In this document: positions 11,691 to 26,100 of the stretch, in pieces
How the letters are laid out: every line of letters starts with the position of its first letter
How positions within the stretch are numbered: the first letter of the stretch is position 1
From: Bagarius yarrelli
Taxonomy: Eukaryota > Chordata > Actinopteri > Siluriformes > Sisoridae
NCBI GenBank assembly: GCA_005784505.1
Contig: VCAZ01000012.1
Location: 4,947,660-5,011,659 of the forward strand
Direction: 5' to 3'
Length of the DNA: 64,000 nucleotides
Program-made: the position numbers and the translations under genes
Notes under the pieces: model-generated
What the model was told of the DNA's origin: nothing
The model's database searches: none
The model's input: only the letters and a program-made list of their open reading frames with translations

Positions 11691-14600
11691 CGATACATGT
11701 TTATATGAATAGTGTTTATATATTTTGTACAATTCGTATGTTGTTAGTAAATTTTAAATATCTCTAACGTATGTGCTTATGTTTTAGATTAGTTTAACAT
11801 CTCAAAGCTTTTTCCTAATTCAAAACATTTTATTACATTCAGATGCAAAGTAGATAGGATTAGGGTAATTCAAAATCAAGTGTATATTGCAAATTAATAT
11901 TTTACACCAATAAAAGGTCTGAAGTCAAAAGTATTTTGCACATCGAAAAAAAGGAGCTGTATAATAGTAAAGGGCTGTGTAGCATTTGAGAGCTAAGCAC
12001 ACTGCAATTTTACAGGTAATTACACCCCATACTACAATTATTATTCTCTTCCTTAAGGTCTACCTATACCCTGTGTGTGTGAGAGTCGGGCAGAGAGAAG
12101 AAAAGAGAGAGGGAGAAAAACAGAGATTGAAAGAATGTGTTAAATTGACAAGCGTGCACAGTCTTATTTCTTCTGCCCTGTAGGATAAACCATGACACAT
12201 CCATCTTTCTATCAGGTCAATACACATTCCTTTCCCTCAATCTCTCTGTACACATGCATGCACACCATTTTATATATATAACCATATCTTTCTATATCAC
12301 ACCATATCTTTCTGTAGGTGTGTGGAAAGATTTTTTTCTTGTGTACTTAATTAAAATGTGTTCAGTTTCTCTCAGCTCCTTTTTCTGGATTACACTTCAA
12401 GATGCACACATTTTATTTACCTACCTCTTTTGCCTTATAGCAGCAGCTGTGTTTGTGAGACCTCACATCACTGACTCTTTTCAAGTCTGTTGATAAAAAT
12501 AGGTCTAATATATTACCATGGAAATCGAGAACCTGAGAATCGAGATCAGATCATTTGACTTGTCAGTCAGTGACATGTTCTGCATATTTTCACTTCCCCA
12601 ATTGATTTGTACTCAGTCTGAAAATTGTTAATTATCTTGTAATGCTGTAAGGTTTTATTATTCCCATCCTTAGTCTCCTGGACATATCACCAGTCAGGCA
12701 ATGTAGGAGCAGCAGCCTCATGCAAAGTTAATCTCAGAGGTGCTTAAGTACAGCATAGCCACCATTTTTTCACCTCTGTTCAGAGAGTCTGATAATTAGT
12801 GAAAAAAGACCATGGTGGAGTGACAGATGAATGACTTGATAATGAGCACTGAGTAATTAAACCTGACTAAGAGACTGATTTACTAATTAGCTTCATTTAA
12901 AGGTCGAGTATGTAGCAAAGCCTGGAACAGACTAATATAAATTTATCATCATGGGCCCTATATCAAGCTAGCATATTCACACTGTGCCTACAGTTCAAAG
13001 CTGCACAGTGTGGTGTCTGTTGTTTCTGTAGCAATATTAACATTACTACTATTATTGCTAATATGCATGCAGAAATGCATTTCCACATCAACACCTCAAA
13101 GGTGGAGTTTCATCTGACACATTTCGGAATAATAATTTTATATATTATATATCATATTCATAATATATCTATTTAATAATCCAAAGATATATCTAAGTAA
13201 AAGATTTTTTGTATTAAACGTAAGACTCTGAAACTAAAGCAGCAGTGTTACCCACACCATGAAACATATAAATACTGGGATATGTTGTGATGTTGTAGAA
13301 AATTATTTTTGCATATTAACATTTGCATATTTTCAGAAAGAATCCAAGTCAAATTTAAGATGATGACATTTGAGATTTAATGCAGCATTTGTAATGCATT
13401 TAAATTGGTGTAAGGTTAGAAAGGAACATTGTTGTCTGCCAGTGTTACTCAGCTTTGACTGTGAGTGTTAACTACTTCCTTGTGAATTGGTTTAGACCAC
13501 ATCTCAAAAGATCCCTGGATCTGTTGTCATAGCAACTGTTATAGCCTGTCCTGCTGTTATTTGTCTTCTGTAAGTAACCTCAGCCTATTAACTAGCCAGA
13601 ATAATTTGGGTTGATTTGGATAGAAGAGCCTGTTCAGCACCACGTACAGCACCATCTTCAAACATTAGTGGCCACTCAACTAAAATCAGTTTTTCCTGTG
13701 CAGCTCTTTTATGATGGGTTATTATAGGTATAAGAAGGTATAACACACTATGACTTCTGAGTAGTGACATCAGAGGGTGTGTGTTTATGCATGCACATAA
13801 TTGTGGTTAATCAGGACTATACAAAGGTCTTAATCAATCTCCTTCTCTGCATGTGTGTGTATGTGTGGGGGAATAAAGGTCAATGCAAGAGAAATAAACC
13901 AAAACATTTATAGTTTTTTGTCATTACACAGTACTTTGTCAACTAGAGTTTTGCATGTTCCTATTTTTTAAAAGAAAATAAAATGAGTTGAGCTAAACAA
14001 TAAAAGAAATTCGTTTTCGTGGCTGTGTAACAAAAAGGTTCAGATGAAGATAGAAAGAATAGAAGAAATAATTAAACAAAGCGTTTTATTCATTCAATCC
14101 CAAACCAATGTTGCAGCAACAATATGCCAAAATAGATGTTTTAACCCTCCTGGAGGGGCCTTTTTTAAGCCTTAGCTGATTACAGTATAATTAAACAGGG
14201 CAAAGAATTATTTTAGATTATTTTAGTTGTAATTCAATAACACACATATGTCCTTGTTTAACATTATTTTCCAAAACCAATAGCATTAAATGGAGCCTCT
14301 ACACTTATTAATAGTTTTTCCAACAGATTTTGGAGTATGTTTGTTGGGATTTATCACATGAGCAATGGCGAAGTCAGAGTTGAGGTCAGGGATCTGTACA
14401 TTTAATTTAAGTTCACCTATACTACTTATAACTTTTCGTGTGGTGTACAGGAAAGCAGGTGTCGAGCATTAGAATAGATCAATCAAGTTCAGAGCAAGGA
14501 AATCAGAGGTCATGATCACCAGCATCTCATCACATAACATGTACATAAGACCTGAATTTGTGTGTAAGACCAGGCAGCTAACATTTTACCAAATATTTAT

Positions 14601-15563
14601 GATCAATACACCTGTTATTTTTGATAATCAGTGGTGTGAAGAGCAAAGCTGATTTGCTTGGATAACATCACAAAACTTCCAACAAGACTAGGAATAGATA
14701 AAATAACAAAAGTATTTCTCATAATGCAAAAGAAATATATCTGAATTAAAGTTAAACAAGTAATTGGTTTACATTGAGTTAGGTGTGTTGGCAACTTGCG
14801 ATAAATTCGCTTGCGTGAAAGGGCTTGTCTGCAGAAAGAAAATCCCAGCAAACTAGGGAGGGTATATTACACATCTATGATTGACCACTTAATGTTGGCT
14901 GTAATGAAGCTTTGTATAGGATCAAAAATAAGATCCTGTAAGAAATCACAGGCTGAACAATGGTTAAGCCAGCGTGTATTCTCTTTATTACTGATGGTTT
15001 TATTATAATTGTTCATTTGCCATTATTTCATTAAAGAATTTTCTTACAGTTTCATTAATTTTGAATGGGAAAAACGCCAAAAATATTACACAAAAGCCAT
15101 TTAAAATTGCAGCAGGTGAAAGGCAGTAACTGTTCATATTTAACTTGATAATAAAGGCTTTTTGCACCTGCTGGTATGTCACCTTTGGCAGCCTACCACA
15201 CCACTGTCCGCAAACCTGAAGAAAAAGCTGAGAGCATGAGGACAGCAGCATTCACCATTCCAGTAAACACAAGCGTCGATACTAAGAACTGCTATGTCTA
15301 TTAACTAAAAAGCTATTAACAAAAGCTTAACTACAAAGCAGTTTTTCTATGAATTAGAGATTTAGATGTGTATAAGTCCCACACACTAATTGGCACATAA
15401 TGTACTTGTGCCAGGCTACCAAGGGTTATACCCGCAAAATACAACCTAAATAGCATATCTAATTAAGACGAAGATTTATAAAATGTTCTAGTTATTATCT
15501 AACAGCAATAGTTTCGATTATTGTGTGGTAGCTATTTTGGTCGTAGATTAAAAAAATAATATA

Positions 15564-15633
<70 letters not shown>

Positions 15634-18313
15634 AGATTCCTTGGTTTGATCCTAAGATACTATAAAGCAGTACTGTTTCTAGCCATAGGCAAACTAGACA
15701 GTCGCCCGTGCCCCGCCTGATGTTATTATTACTATTATTATTAGTAGTAGTAACAGTAACCAGTCTCCCTGGTGATAACAGCCTTTGCTGTCGGGAAGAA
15801 AAATAGAGATGTAGAGGGATGTTTGCAAATGGTTTGTGTGGTGTGGGTGTGAAGCATTGAGTAGGGAAAGGGGGAGGTTAGGGGATGTTGAGAGGTTCTC
15901 GCCTAGGGTGCCTAAAAGTCTTGAAACGGCCCAAAGGTGAGGTGTCTTTTGTTTATACCATGTTTATAAGCTTCTCAGGGGGAACAAATCTTTTTTCAAC
16001 AAACAGACAAACACTATTAGTAAAAAGTAGAATTATTTGATTACTTATGTAAAACCACTCAAAGCACGTCTGTGCAGTATTCTGTTTAACTACTTACAGG
16101 ATTCTTATTGAGAAATGTATTCAATGAGAAATTAATTTTACATTGTGTTAAATCACCCCTTTTTTGATGCAAGAATAAATACAAGTATAGACTGTGTGGA
16201 GGCAACTGTGACTATAGCACACAAAAAACATGCTCAGAATTGATCACACTTACAGCCGTAAAGTACTAAATTTCTAAAAATTAATGGTTAAAAATCCATT
16301 AAGAACTATTTTTGAGTGTAGCAGACAGTGACCTATTTTACATTTTAGTAAATATAAAATATATATTAAAACTGCAGTGAGAATTTATAAAATAAGTTTA
16401 CATTCAATTATCGTTTAGTTTTACAGTGGTTTTGTTCTCAAAGTAAAATCTATGAGGACATGATTTCCCAAAATTGGAGTGAAAGAATTTACAGAGATCT
16501 GCCTTTAACCCCACCGAACAAAGCTGTATTGGATTAATTGAAATGTTGACTATACACTGGGCCTCTTTACCTGACATCAGCTTCTGACTTTACTAATACA
16601 CTTGTGGCTAAATAGGCAAGTCCGCACAGCCTAATTTAACAAGTGCACATAATGTAAATGCCCACAAACCTTTAAATATATGTCATACCTTTTTTTAAAC
16701 TGTGTTCAACCTAGAAGGCATCCTTTCTGTCACAGTGTACAAGGCACAAGCAAGAGAGCTGATGTTAGGTAATGTGTTTTTAAAAATATTTTCTATTCAA
16801 ACAGAATACCTGGCACAAGCTTGACAAATTCAGTTGTTAATTGGAAACATTTTCTTCTTATTGTCTACTTTTTCCTTAATATTTGCCTGAAAACAACGTT
16901 TCTATGGTGCACACTCCTCATAGTCCCATTGTCCTTAAGACAAAACTAACTCCAAAGATAAGAATGAAGTTAAATCTATTTCTTTGGCTAAGGAGCCCCT
17001 AGAGATTACAACACAATATAACATGATATGGGATATGCTGGAGTAACATGTAGCTCTGTTTATCTTTTGTGGAGACCAAGTGCTAATTTGAATCTTAATC
17101 TCTATCTCTCGAAACATAACAAAAAAATATTTTTTTCTTTAAATACTCAAAATAAGAATAAAATAGCAGAAATAAAATCATGTATGTGGCACCATTTATA
17201 GCAATTACATTGTTCCAATTTTGATTTTGAATGCTTATAAAACCCTTTAGGCTCAAGTAGAACTACAAGATGTTTTAGAATCCCAGTGAGTGAGGGTGTT
17301 AAAATAATCGAAAAAATTTTTTCTACCGTTCTTTGATCTATTTTATTTTGCCATCATCTTTTGTATAGTTTTGCCATCATGTACATTTTTAAACATTTCT
17401 CCTAAAAATAATTAGGGTAAACAGAATAAAACAGAACAGAAGTAATCTACATGTATTTCAATACTAAATATGCTAGTATGTAAATGTAACAGTGGATGGC
17501 ACTCTTTAACTGTAAAAGAACAACTCAGGGATGCTAAAAAAAATCAACAAAATCATCTAAAACAGGAAAGCCGCTTATACTTAGCTGGATTCTTCAGTCT
17601 GACATTTTCACAGGACATGGATAACTTGTGTTGTCAAAGCAGTAACTTATTCTCACTGCAGCCGTTTATGACAGGTAAAACACAATTTTGTTAAAGTGAT
17701 CTCTTCTAGAGAGGATGTGATTTAGGCCTTTTAGATGTTGCTGTTTTTCTGCATGTAAGTTAAAAGGAAGCATAGAAGGGCTGAGAAAAACAACCTAATT
17801 AGTAAGGTGTTAAGAAACTAAAATGAAATCAAGAGAAATGGGCCAAATATGTTTATAGCTTCATGTCTCAGCCATTCCCAATAACTAATAATAATTGCAT
17901 TTGTTGCTTTAAGGCAGGCAGAGTGTTGGATGAAGCTTGTCAGAAATTGTAAGGTAAGTGAGCCTAACAGTAAATTTCATTTATCACCAATAAGAGTACT
18001 AACGCTATTATAAGAAAGCTTACCAATTTCACTTTTACACAGAAATTGAGGTTGGAAATTGGTTTATAGGCCTAGATATGTATCTATACAAAACGTTAAC
18101 AGTCTTTTTAAAAATTTGCATTGCAGAAAGTATGGCAAGTGGACAACAAGAAAAGAAACAGACAGACAAGAGAAAAGAGAAAAAGAAAAGAAAGGGTAAT
18201 GTCTTTAAAATAGGCTGCATATACACACTTTTAGATAGAAATTGAGGGTAAAAAAAGGGTAATTCATTACATTGCACTGTTTGAGAAAATATTTATTCAA
18301 CTGTTAATTTAAC
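11691..18313. other. Long AT-rich gene-free stretch
   Basis: No exon, RNA gene or intact element recognised. A (TA)n microsatellite is listed separately. Small frames are isolated, lack splice signals and show no family resemblance. Confidence 0.5.
15558..15634. repeat. (TA)n microsatellite followed by a T run
   Basis: About 30 TA units, then about 15 T residues. Confidence 0.9.
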
Positions 18314-18490
18314 AGTGGGGAAGTGGTGGCTTATGGTTAAGGCGTTGGACTGCCAACCTGAAGATTGTGGGTTCAATTCCCAGCTTCACCAAGCCACCAC
18401 TGCTGGACCCCTGAGCAAGGCCCTTAACCCTCAGTTGTATAAATGTAAGTCGCTCTTGATAAGGGCATCTGCCAAATAATGTAAATTTAA
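18314..18490 (+). mobile_element. tRNA-headed SINE, family B
   Basis: Reads GTGGTGGCTTATGGTTAAGG (A box), TTGTGGGTTCAATTCCCAGC (B box), a conserved GAGCAAGGCCCTTAACCC block and the end GTAAGTCGCTCTTGATAAGG. This family is the most repeated in the window: degraded or partial copies lie at 18757-18880 (-), 22920-23085 (-), 36945-37103 (-), 37150-37345 (+), 38468-38645 (-) and 41738-41870 (+). It resembles catfish SINEs, but I cannot name the family with certainty. Confidence 0.75.
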
Positions 18491-18756
18491 TAAAATACAT
18501 TTATGGTGGTGTTGCTATGGCACAGTAAAGACATTACTGTCGATATACTGTTAAATAGTATAGCATAGCTTATTTGATGGCATTATAAGACATTTACCAA
18601 AATTTGGCTTATTATATTTAACTTTTCTCTAAAATAAATAATCTTACATATTCAATAACAAGTGACCACTCATTGATGCAAAGAGGCGATCCTGACCAAT
18701 TCAGGAGCCCAGTGTTACAACAACATGTACAGTATCTTGAGGCAATAAGTTGGGGT

Positions 18757-18880
18757 TGATTCGGGGTACTTGGCAGATGCCCTTATCTGTCATTTTTAAA
18801 CTATCTGACCAGTTAAGAGTTAAGAACTTTGCTCAGAGTGCCAGCAGTTGCAGCTTGGTCCCAGGAATTGGGTCCATCTT
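18757..18880 (-). mobile_element. SINE family B, degenerate copy
   Basis: CTTGGCAGATGCCCTTATCT and TTTGCTCAGAGTGCCAGCAG are the reverse-strand signatures of the family B tail and the GAGCAAGG block. Confidence 0.5.
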
Positions 18881-19429
18881 TTGATCTTCCTTAGCAGTCC
18901 AAAATCACTACCACTTGCCTAATGAAAGGGGTGATAGAAGAGGGGAGGCTATTAGTGAGTGGAAATCTGATGACATAAAATTATTTGTTAAATTTATGCT
19001 CTTTATAAACATACATTTTATACAAGAAAATGTTAAAATATAAAAGAACATAAGGATGTATAATATGTTCTGAGTGTATATGTCACAGGAAGGCCTGCTT
19101 GTTTAAACAGCCTCCGATGGCTCTTAAATAAGCATGATAAAAATAATCATCGCCCTTATAATTGTTTTAATAATAATAATAACAACAGTAGTAGACTAGT
19201 ATTAGTAGTTAGTAGTAGACGTAGTACTAAAACACCATCTATTTACCGTATATTTTTTTGTATTATTTTTTATCATCAATTAGTTATATCTATATAAATG
19301 CCACAAATGTAAATGAAAATATCACTTTGCAAATTGCTGCACATCAGCCTATAGGTCTCCTATCCAAAACTCAAGCACTCAATATGCCCTCATTTCTTAT
19401 CCATGCCTTCGAAAGTCACTCGTGTGTTT
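18881..19429. other. Upstream of gabrb1, no gene seen
   Basis: AT-rich, with TAG/TAGTAG runs near 19180-19230. No exon recognised. Confidence 0.5.
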
Positions 19430-20110
19430 AGTCATTTTACGCGTGTGCGCGCGTGACGCGTGGCCAATTTAGAAATGGCGCGAAAACAACTTTCGAAGCA
19501 AATCTTCGTGCATCACCAATAACCAAAATATGCGCATTTGGTGAGGCGTTACGACACGTCGAGCAGGAGTGACGATTTGACGATTAACTAGGAACACTGT
19601 TTTTTAGCCTCCTGCACGTGTTCTTTTTTCTCTGTACACTCCAGCAGGTGCGGAGAGGCCATAGAGCTTTGCGCTCTCTGCGCCGCGCCAGAAACAATGC
19701 GATCTGACAGGCATACTGATACACTCATCGCGCTGCGTCTCTAAAACCTCAGCACCGCCAGCCTCGGAAGCAGCTCTAGCGCACGTTCTCTCCCCATGGC
19801 TTTTATTTAGATTAGCTTGTCTGGTTTTTGTATTGCATAGGTTTTTTTTATGCTGGTCACGTCGTCGTGCGTGCGTCGCTGCGAGCTGAAAATTGCGGGA
19901 CCGTTTCGGAAGTTGGGACGGCGTGAGCTGCCTGTCTGTGCGCGATGTGGAGGGCTGGAAAGCGCTGGCGTCCGGCGCTGTTGTTTCTGCCCGTGCTAAT
20001 GGCCGTGACACTCGGCCGCACACCGATCACGCACAGGTAAGACTCACACACACGCACATGCACACACTTGCGCAGACGTGTGCGTTTTCCTTTTGCGCTG
20101 GCTGCCATGA
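19430..20110 (+). promoter_or_regulatory. CpG-rich promoter region of gabrb1
   Basis: Base composition changes abruptly from AT-rich to CpG-dense at about 19440 (GCGTGTGCGCGCGTGACGCG) and stays so through the first coding exon. This is the expected CpG island of a neuronal receptor gene. The transcription start is not visible directly. Reverse-strand frames here (19604-20126) are GC-driven shadows. Confidence 0.6.
19945..20036 (+). CDS. gabrb1: gabrb1 exon 1: start and signal peptide
   Basis: ATG at 19945 begins MWRAGKRWRPALLFLPVLMA, a basic n-region followed by a hydrophobic core, as expected for a secreted N-terminus. The exon ends CACAG with GTAAGA as donor. The start was chosen because it is the first ATG giving a signal peptide in frame with exon 2. 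Confidence 0.85.
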
Positions 20111-23100
20111 TTTTACCCGATATCACTTTCCTCTTCTATAGGGTTAACGAGCCCAGCAACATGTCGTACGTAAAAGTCACCGTAGACAAACTGCTTAAAG
20201 GCTACGACATTCGGCTTAGGCCTGATTTTGGAGGTAATGAGTCTGTTTAGCACAGGTAAAAGCCCCGTCGAAGCCGGTGCAAGTGAGGAATTATGATTTG
20301 GTGTTTTGATGTATTGCGTTTCCCAGGTCCTCCGGTTGACGTTGGGATGAGTATTGACATCTCCAGTATCGACATGGTGTCTGAGGTGAACATGGTAAGT
20401 AACTCACTAACACACAAATACTCAGATGATCTCGGTATAGTTATTAATACAGGATGATTGTTACTATATTTGGATATTTGAGGGTTGTCAGGCAAAAATG
20501 GCAGTGGCTTAGTAGTCTAGTTTGTCTCTGGGGTTCAATACAACAATCAGAGGAGCTAAAAACTTGTGGAACTTGTATTTTTGGTAAAAGATATAAATTA
20601 TAATCATAGTTAAATTATTTTTATATGCATGATATTGTTAGTGATTTAGATCCTATACATAATGTATTCAACAAGAAAAAACTTTAGTCCCAGGAAGAAA
20701 TTGCTTAAACAAACGGTGATGTGTAACAGAACGACTCAGATAATGGTAGTTAGGTAAACACAGTTTATTTGCAGCACGGCAATCACAGCGCAGGTAACTG
20801 AAAAAAATAGTAGGGAAAAAAAAGAAAAATAACTGTCCTTATAAAGTGCGGCTGATAATAGAGCTGAATGGAGAATGTAGTAGCAATGCTGGACTGAGGA
20901 GGAGTTTGTTGCAGAATTAGTCAGAAATTCATCTAAAAGCTCTAGAAAGAATCAGTTTCTAGTCTGAGATCAGAAAAGTTAGGAATGTATAATAAGTAAT
21001 CAGGGTAATGTACGCTAATGCTGGGTGGTGAGAAAGCCTGGTTCGTCTGTAACATGTAGGACCTTTATTAGTCTAATGAATTTTAGGCTGTATATTGCGG
21101 AATTCGTCCTAAACATCTACAATAGTAGAAAACCAGCAATGATGAAACACAGCTGTCCTGTATGATGGTCATAAAAACATAAAATTATCCTTGCTACTGC
21201 GACAGGTATCTAAGGTGCCCTGCTTTTTGGACTATGTAGTTGAGACTGTGTCTCATCATACCATGGTGAAAAAAATGTGTTAGTGAATTATGGATAGGAG
21301 TCTGAATAGAGCCATTTCCGTGAAGGAAGTCATGAATTAATTATTTTAGAAGGTCAGTGTTGGCATTGCATGGAGGCCCTAAGAAGAGCAGATCATCTAG
21401 AGTTGAGGATTGATGATACCTGGATAGATTTCTGTCCAAATTGATAAAACGATTATAGTTCTGGTTGAAACTAACACATATATGCTTTTTATGATAAAAG
21501 CTTCATAATTTTGTGGTATAAACAGGGTGGTTCTGCAGCAGAAGACTGCAATTCACAATATTAAATCAAATATCTTTCAGTGCTTACACATAAGATGTTT
21601 AACTTTGACAGGAAACCTACCAAAAATATGCTTTTTGAGGTGTTCAGTCGATGAATGCGCTTTTTACAGCGTTTTAAAAGCAGCATTTAAAACGGCACTC
21701 TGGTGTGTTCAAATTGGCACATTTTACACTGCTTTCTGTCACACAGGGTGCTGTAAAAAGGGATTCTTATAGGATAATGAGCTCTGCCCTTTGTTTTTTA
21801 CAGCCAATGCTTTTGAAATGACAGAACAGGACAGAACAAACTAATATACTCGGTGCAAAAAAACACTTCTAGTGGTGAGAAAAGTCCCTTGTGTAATGTA
21901 GTTATAGATCACAACCTATGTGAAAAGTGGCATTTAACCAATTTAACCCGGGCCTCCTTGCTGTGAGGCCACCTCCTTACAGTGCTAACCACTAAGCCAC
22001 CGTGCTGCCCGCATATGATAACATTTGCTGATAAATCAAGAACATGTTGCAAAGCTGAGGTTACTATGTGCCTTCAGGTAAGCATCAGTGTTTCAGATCT
22101 GATATGGGCATCAACAGGAAGCCAGAAGCCAGTGGACAGAATGTACCAATAAGATGATGTTAAAAACAAGAAATGTAGCGCCATTCTGGATTTGTTTTAT
22201 AGGGTTTATAAAAGCTGAGAGTGAGGTGTTAATACTACTACTAATAATATTAATATAGCCTCTAAATCCAGGATTTGTTTTTTGCTGTATACTGCATGGC
22301 ATAATCAGGCTCCATGGTGCTTCTGATTTTCACCATAGTCAAGTCAAATCACCTTTATTTATAGATTACTAACAATAGAAAGTGTGTCAAAGCATCTTTA
22401 CAAAATAAAATCAAATAAGACAATATTAAAACTTATTGAAGACACTGTAATTATTATCTTATTAACAGTCACCATACCAAAGAGCAGACAAAAAGATTTA
22501 TTGTTATTTACATTTCTTGTTTTATGATGGTTGCAGAGAAATTAGTTCATGGAAAAGTACATTGCACTATTTGTGATCCTGCTTAGGTATTTTGTGATGA
22601 ATTTATGGTGCATACACATGAACACATGACTAACTTATATTATTCTAATATATTATTGTAATGTAATAGCTGTGTCCCAATAAGAGGCATTTACTTTAAT
22701 AGCATTCTATTTTAAAAATTATAAGCCAAAAACCAATACAACAAATTTTAAGTTTTTTTTATTTTTTTATTGTATAAGTACTTTTATATTTATATTTTAC
22801 TTTATATAAGTATTTTAATTTCCCCTGGCTTGCACAGTGGTGGCCAGGTGGTAAATCACACAAACAACTTCTCCTTGTAAAACAGAATCAGTAGTATGAA
22901 AAGAGAACCATATAGTAAATGTTAAGGTCAGAGCGATTTATATTATTCTCTGTTATACAACTGAGCAATTGAGGCTTAAGGGCCTTGCTCAGGGGCCCAG
23001 GGTGTTAGCTTGCTGGTGCTGGGAATTGAACCCCAGTCTTTAAATTGGTAGCCCAAAACCTTAATCACTGCGCTACCACTTTCCATGTTTAATGCTATAC

Positions 23101-26100
23101 CTCGGCAAAGCAGTCCACATGCAGGTCTTTTCCCACTTTTGGGTGTAGATGACACTCTATGTATATGCATGGCTATGGCCATTTAAAGGTCTTGGAGGCT
23201 AAAGTGGATCACCTACTGTATCATTAGTTTGGGGTTAAAGACTAAAGCTTTTGACCATCTCTCAATCTCAAAGTTTTTAGAAACTCTCTAAGGTGTTCTC
23301 TGAACTTTTAGTATAAGCGCTGTTGTAAACCGCAGCAACACTGTAAACAATCCTGAATTGTGGGTTTATGTGTGTGTGTGTAAAGAAGAGAGCGAAGGAG
23401 ATTCTTGTCCAGGTTAGCAGCAGTCATTTAAAACATTTCGAATGCATGGGCCTTGCACTAAATCTCTGCAATTACCATATATCATTAAATCATTTTCTTT
23501 TTTCACTTTAGTGTAAATGATGTCTAACAGAACATAAATCACAAGGAAAGCTGTATGGCTTTTAGGCTGTTGTTTTTTAGGTGTTGGGCATGTTACTTTA
23601 AGGAGTTATAATTAGTTATAGTTACTAGTTACTTTTTACAAATAGTAACCGAGTTAGTAACTGAGTTACATCATTATAAATGTAACTCATTACCAGGGAA
23701 GGTAACTGTTAGGTAAAATGTTTCAAATAACTTCTAAAAAATTGTAAACTAATTTACACTATTTTAATGTTACATTGTCAGATTACTTATTTCAGGAGTA
23801 ACTAAGTAGAGTAATTTCTGAAAATAAATCTGATATAAAAGTGTTTGTGTTATTTTTATAGGACTACACCATCACCATGTATTTCCAGCAGTCATGGCGT
23901 GATAAACGCCTCTCCTACACTGGGATTCCTCTAAACTTGACACTGGATAATCGTGTGGCTGATCAACTTTGGGTGCCTGACACTTACTTCATAAATGACA
24001 AGAAATCCTTCGTTCACGGTGTCACCGTCAAGAACCGCATGATTCGGCTTCATCCTGATGGAACTGTTCTCTATGGTCTTAGGTCAGTGCATGTGTTTAT
24101 TCATCTAATTATAGGCAGGGTGGGTGATTTGGTTAAAAACATATTTTGCTCTGCTGGTTAAAATTCTCTTCACAACTTAAGTAGTTTGGAGGTATTTATA
24201 AAGTAAGGGAAAAATTTTTTGATTCCCTGCTATATTGGTATGTTCCCATTTTAAAAAAGGAATAATCAGTCTATAATTTTATGGTAGCTTTATTCTAACA
24301 TTGAGAGAAGCACTACATTTAAAAAAAAAAAGTTACAAATTGATTTGCATTTTAATAGGTGAAATAAGTATTTGATCCCCTACCTATCAGCAAGCTTTTT
24401 GGCCCCCAAGTGTCTCCCAGAACTACACAGGAGGATCTTTACCATGCCAAGGCAGCTGGGCCTCTAACCACAAGAACACTATCCCCACCGTTAAACATGT
24501 AGGCCGAAACATTATGCTTTGGGGTTGTTGTGCTCCTAAGGGGCCAAGTACCTTTAAATTATGGGTTAAAAATTCCTTACCTCAGCTAGGGCATTGAAAA
24601 TGGATCGTGGTTAAGTATTCCAGCATGACAATGATCCAAGGTCCTGTAGTGGCCTAGCCAGTCTCCAGATCTATAGAAAATCTGAAAAGTTTTGAGTTCC
24701 CAAATGTCAGCATCGAATCCTTAATGACTTGGAAAGGATCTGCAAAGAACAGTGGGACAAAATCCCTCCTGAGATGTGTGCAAAACTGGTGGCCAAATAC
24801 AAGAAATGTCTGACCTCTGTAATTGCCCACAAGGGTTTTGCTATTAAGTACTAAGTCTTGTTTTGCAAAAGGGGTCAAATATTTATTTTATTCATAAAAA
24901 GTTTTTTTGAAATGCGTTTTCTGGATATTGTTGTCATTTTGTCTTTCACAGTTAGAATAAACCTACTATTAAAATTATAAACCAATCATTAGGGGCAGGG
25001 TGGCTCAAATGGTTAAGGTGCTGAAGACCAGAAAACACCTGGGTTCAAGCCCCACCTCCGGCAAGTCAACCACTGTTGGGTCCTTGAGCAAGACCTTAAC
25101 CCGTCCTGCTCCAGGGGCGCTGTATCATATCTGACCCTGCGCTCTGACCCCAACTTACCAAGATGGGATATGCAAAAAATGCATTTCATTGGCCCTGTAC
25201 ATGTACCTTGCACAATGAAGTTGAATATTAATATATTATTTCTTTGTCAGTGTACAATTGTACTAAATCAGATCTGGAATTATACCATTCCAGTTGGAAT
25301 TTGGAATTAGTTTGGATTTTTTTTGGAAATTTTGAAACAAATAAATCTAATAGGTTGATTATTTAACAAAACCCAATGTGAAAGATTAGACCTGAAATAG
25401 AATGGACAGTTTTAACTCTGGCAAGCTGATATTGCATTTCCTTGCTGGAATTGTCTTCCGATGGCAAATGGTCTAAAAGATAATGTAATTGTTGCAGTAT
25501 TTCTTTTAAACTGGTTGGAATATGGTGTGATTCAAATTTTGTTTTAGATAGTAACACATAGCTTCTGTAGTTTGTGTAGTTTTTTAAATTAGCTCAATTA
25601 CAGCAGCGGTGTGTAATCAGGTCGTTGTTTGTTTTTTAGTACTGTAATGTATAAGGTTTTGGATGTGTTGTAGCGTTGTCTCTTGTGTTATAGCGTTGTC
25701 TCTTGTCATCTAGACTGTGCTGTGGTCACTTATTTCTGGTATTCATTATAGTTTCTGTTTGTTTCTGTTTCTGTTTATTTCTTTATTTGCGTTCTAGAGC
25801 AGGCGGATCCTGTTTAGGTATTTTATGGTATTTAGAGTGGTTTAGAGTTTGCATGGTTCCTGTATATTATTTATAGATGAAGCTGCTTTTGCTCTACTTA
25901 AGCGAACCTTCAGCATTTTTTGGATTATATATGAATGTACGTTTGTACACTCTGCAAATTATAATAAAAAAGTGCAAATCGGAAAAAAACACAAATACAG
26001 AAACACACTGCAAATATAGAAGCGCACTTTAAATACAGCAACACTATGGAAATATAGAAAAACACTTCAAATACAGAAACACGATGGAAATACAGAAACA

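Larger units (their letters stand above)
20395..23861 (+). other. gabrb1: gabrb1 intron 3
   Basis: 3.5 kb. Contains a reverse SINE A head at 21945-22012, a fragment at about 22335-22445 (CAAGTCAAATCACCTTTATT) matching a common fish repeat end, a reverse SINE B copy at 22920-23085, and an inverted-repeat-rich element at about 23585-23840 that ends close to the exon 4 acceptor. No exon is seen. Confidence 0.6.

Noticed and set aside
18314..18490. Possible functional tRNA gene
   Set aside because: A and B boxes are present, but the sequence runs on into a repeated tail found many times in the window and does not fold as a complete tRNA, so it is a SINE head.
19604..20126. Reverse-strand frames over the gabrb1 promoter and exon 1
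   Set aside because: CpG-rich DNA has few stops; there is no family resemblance, and the + strand carries a verified exon.
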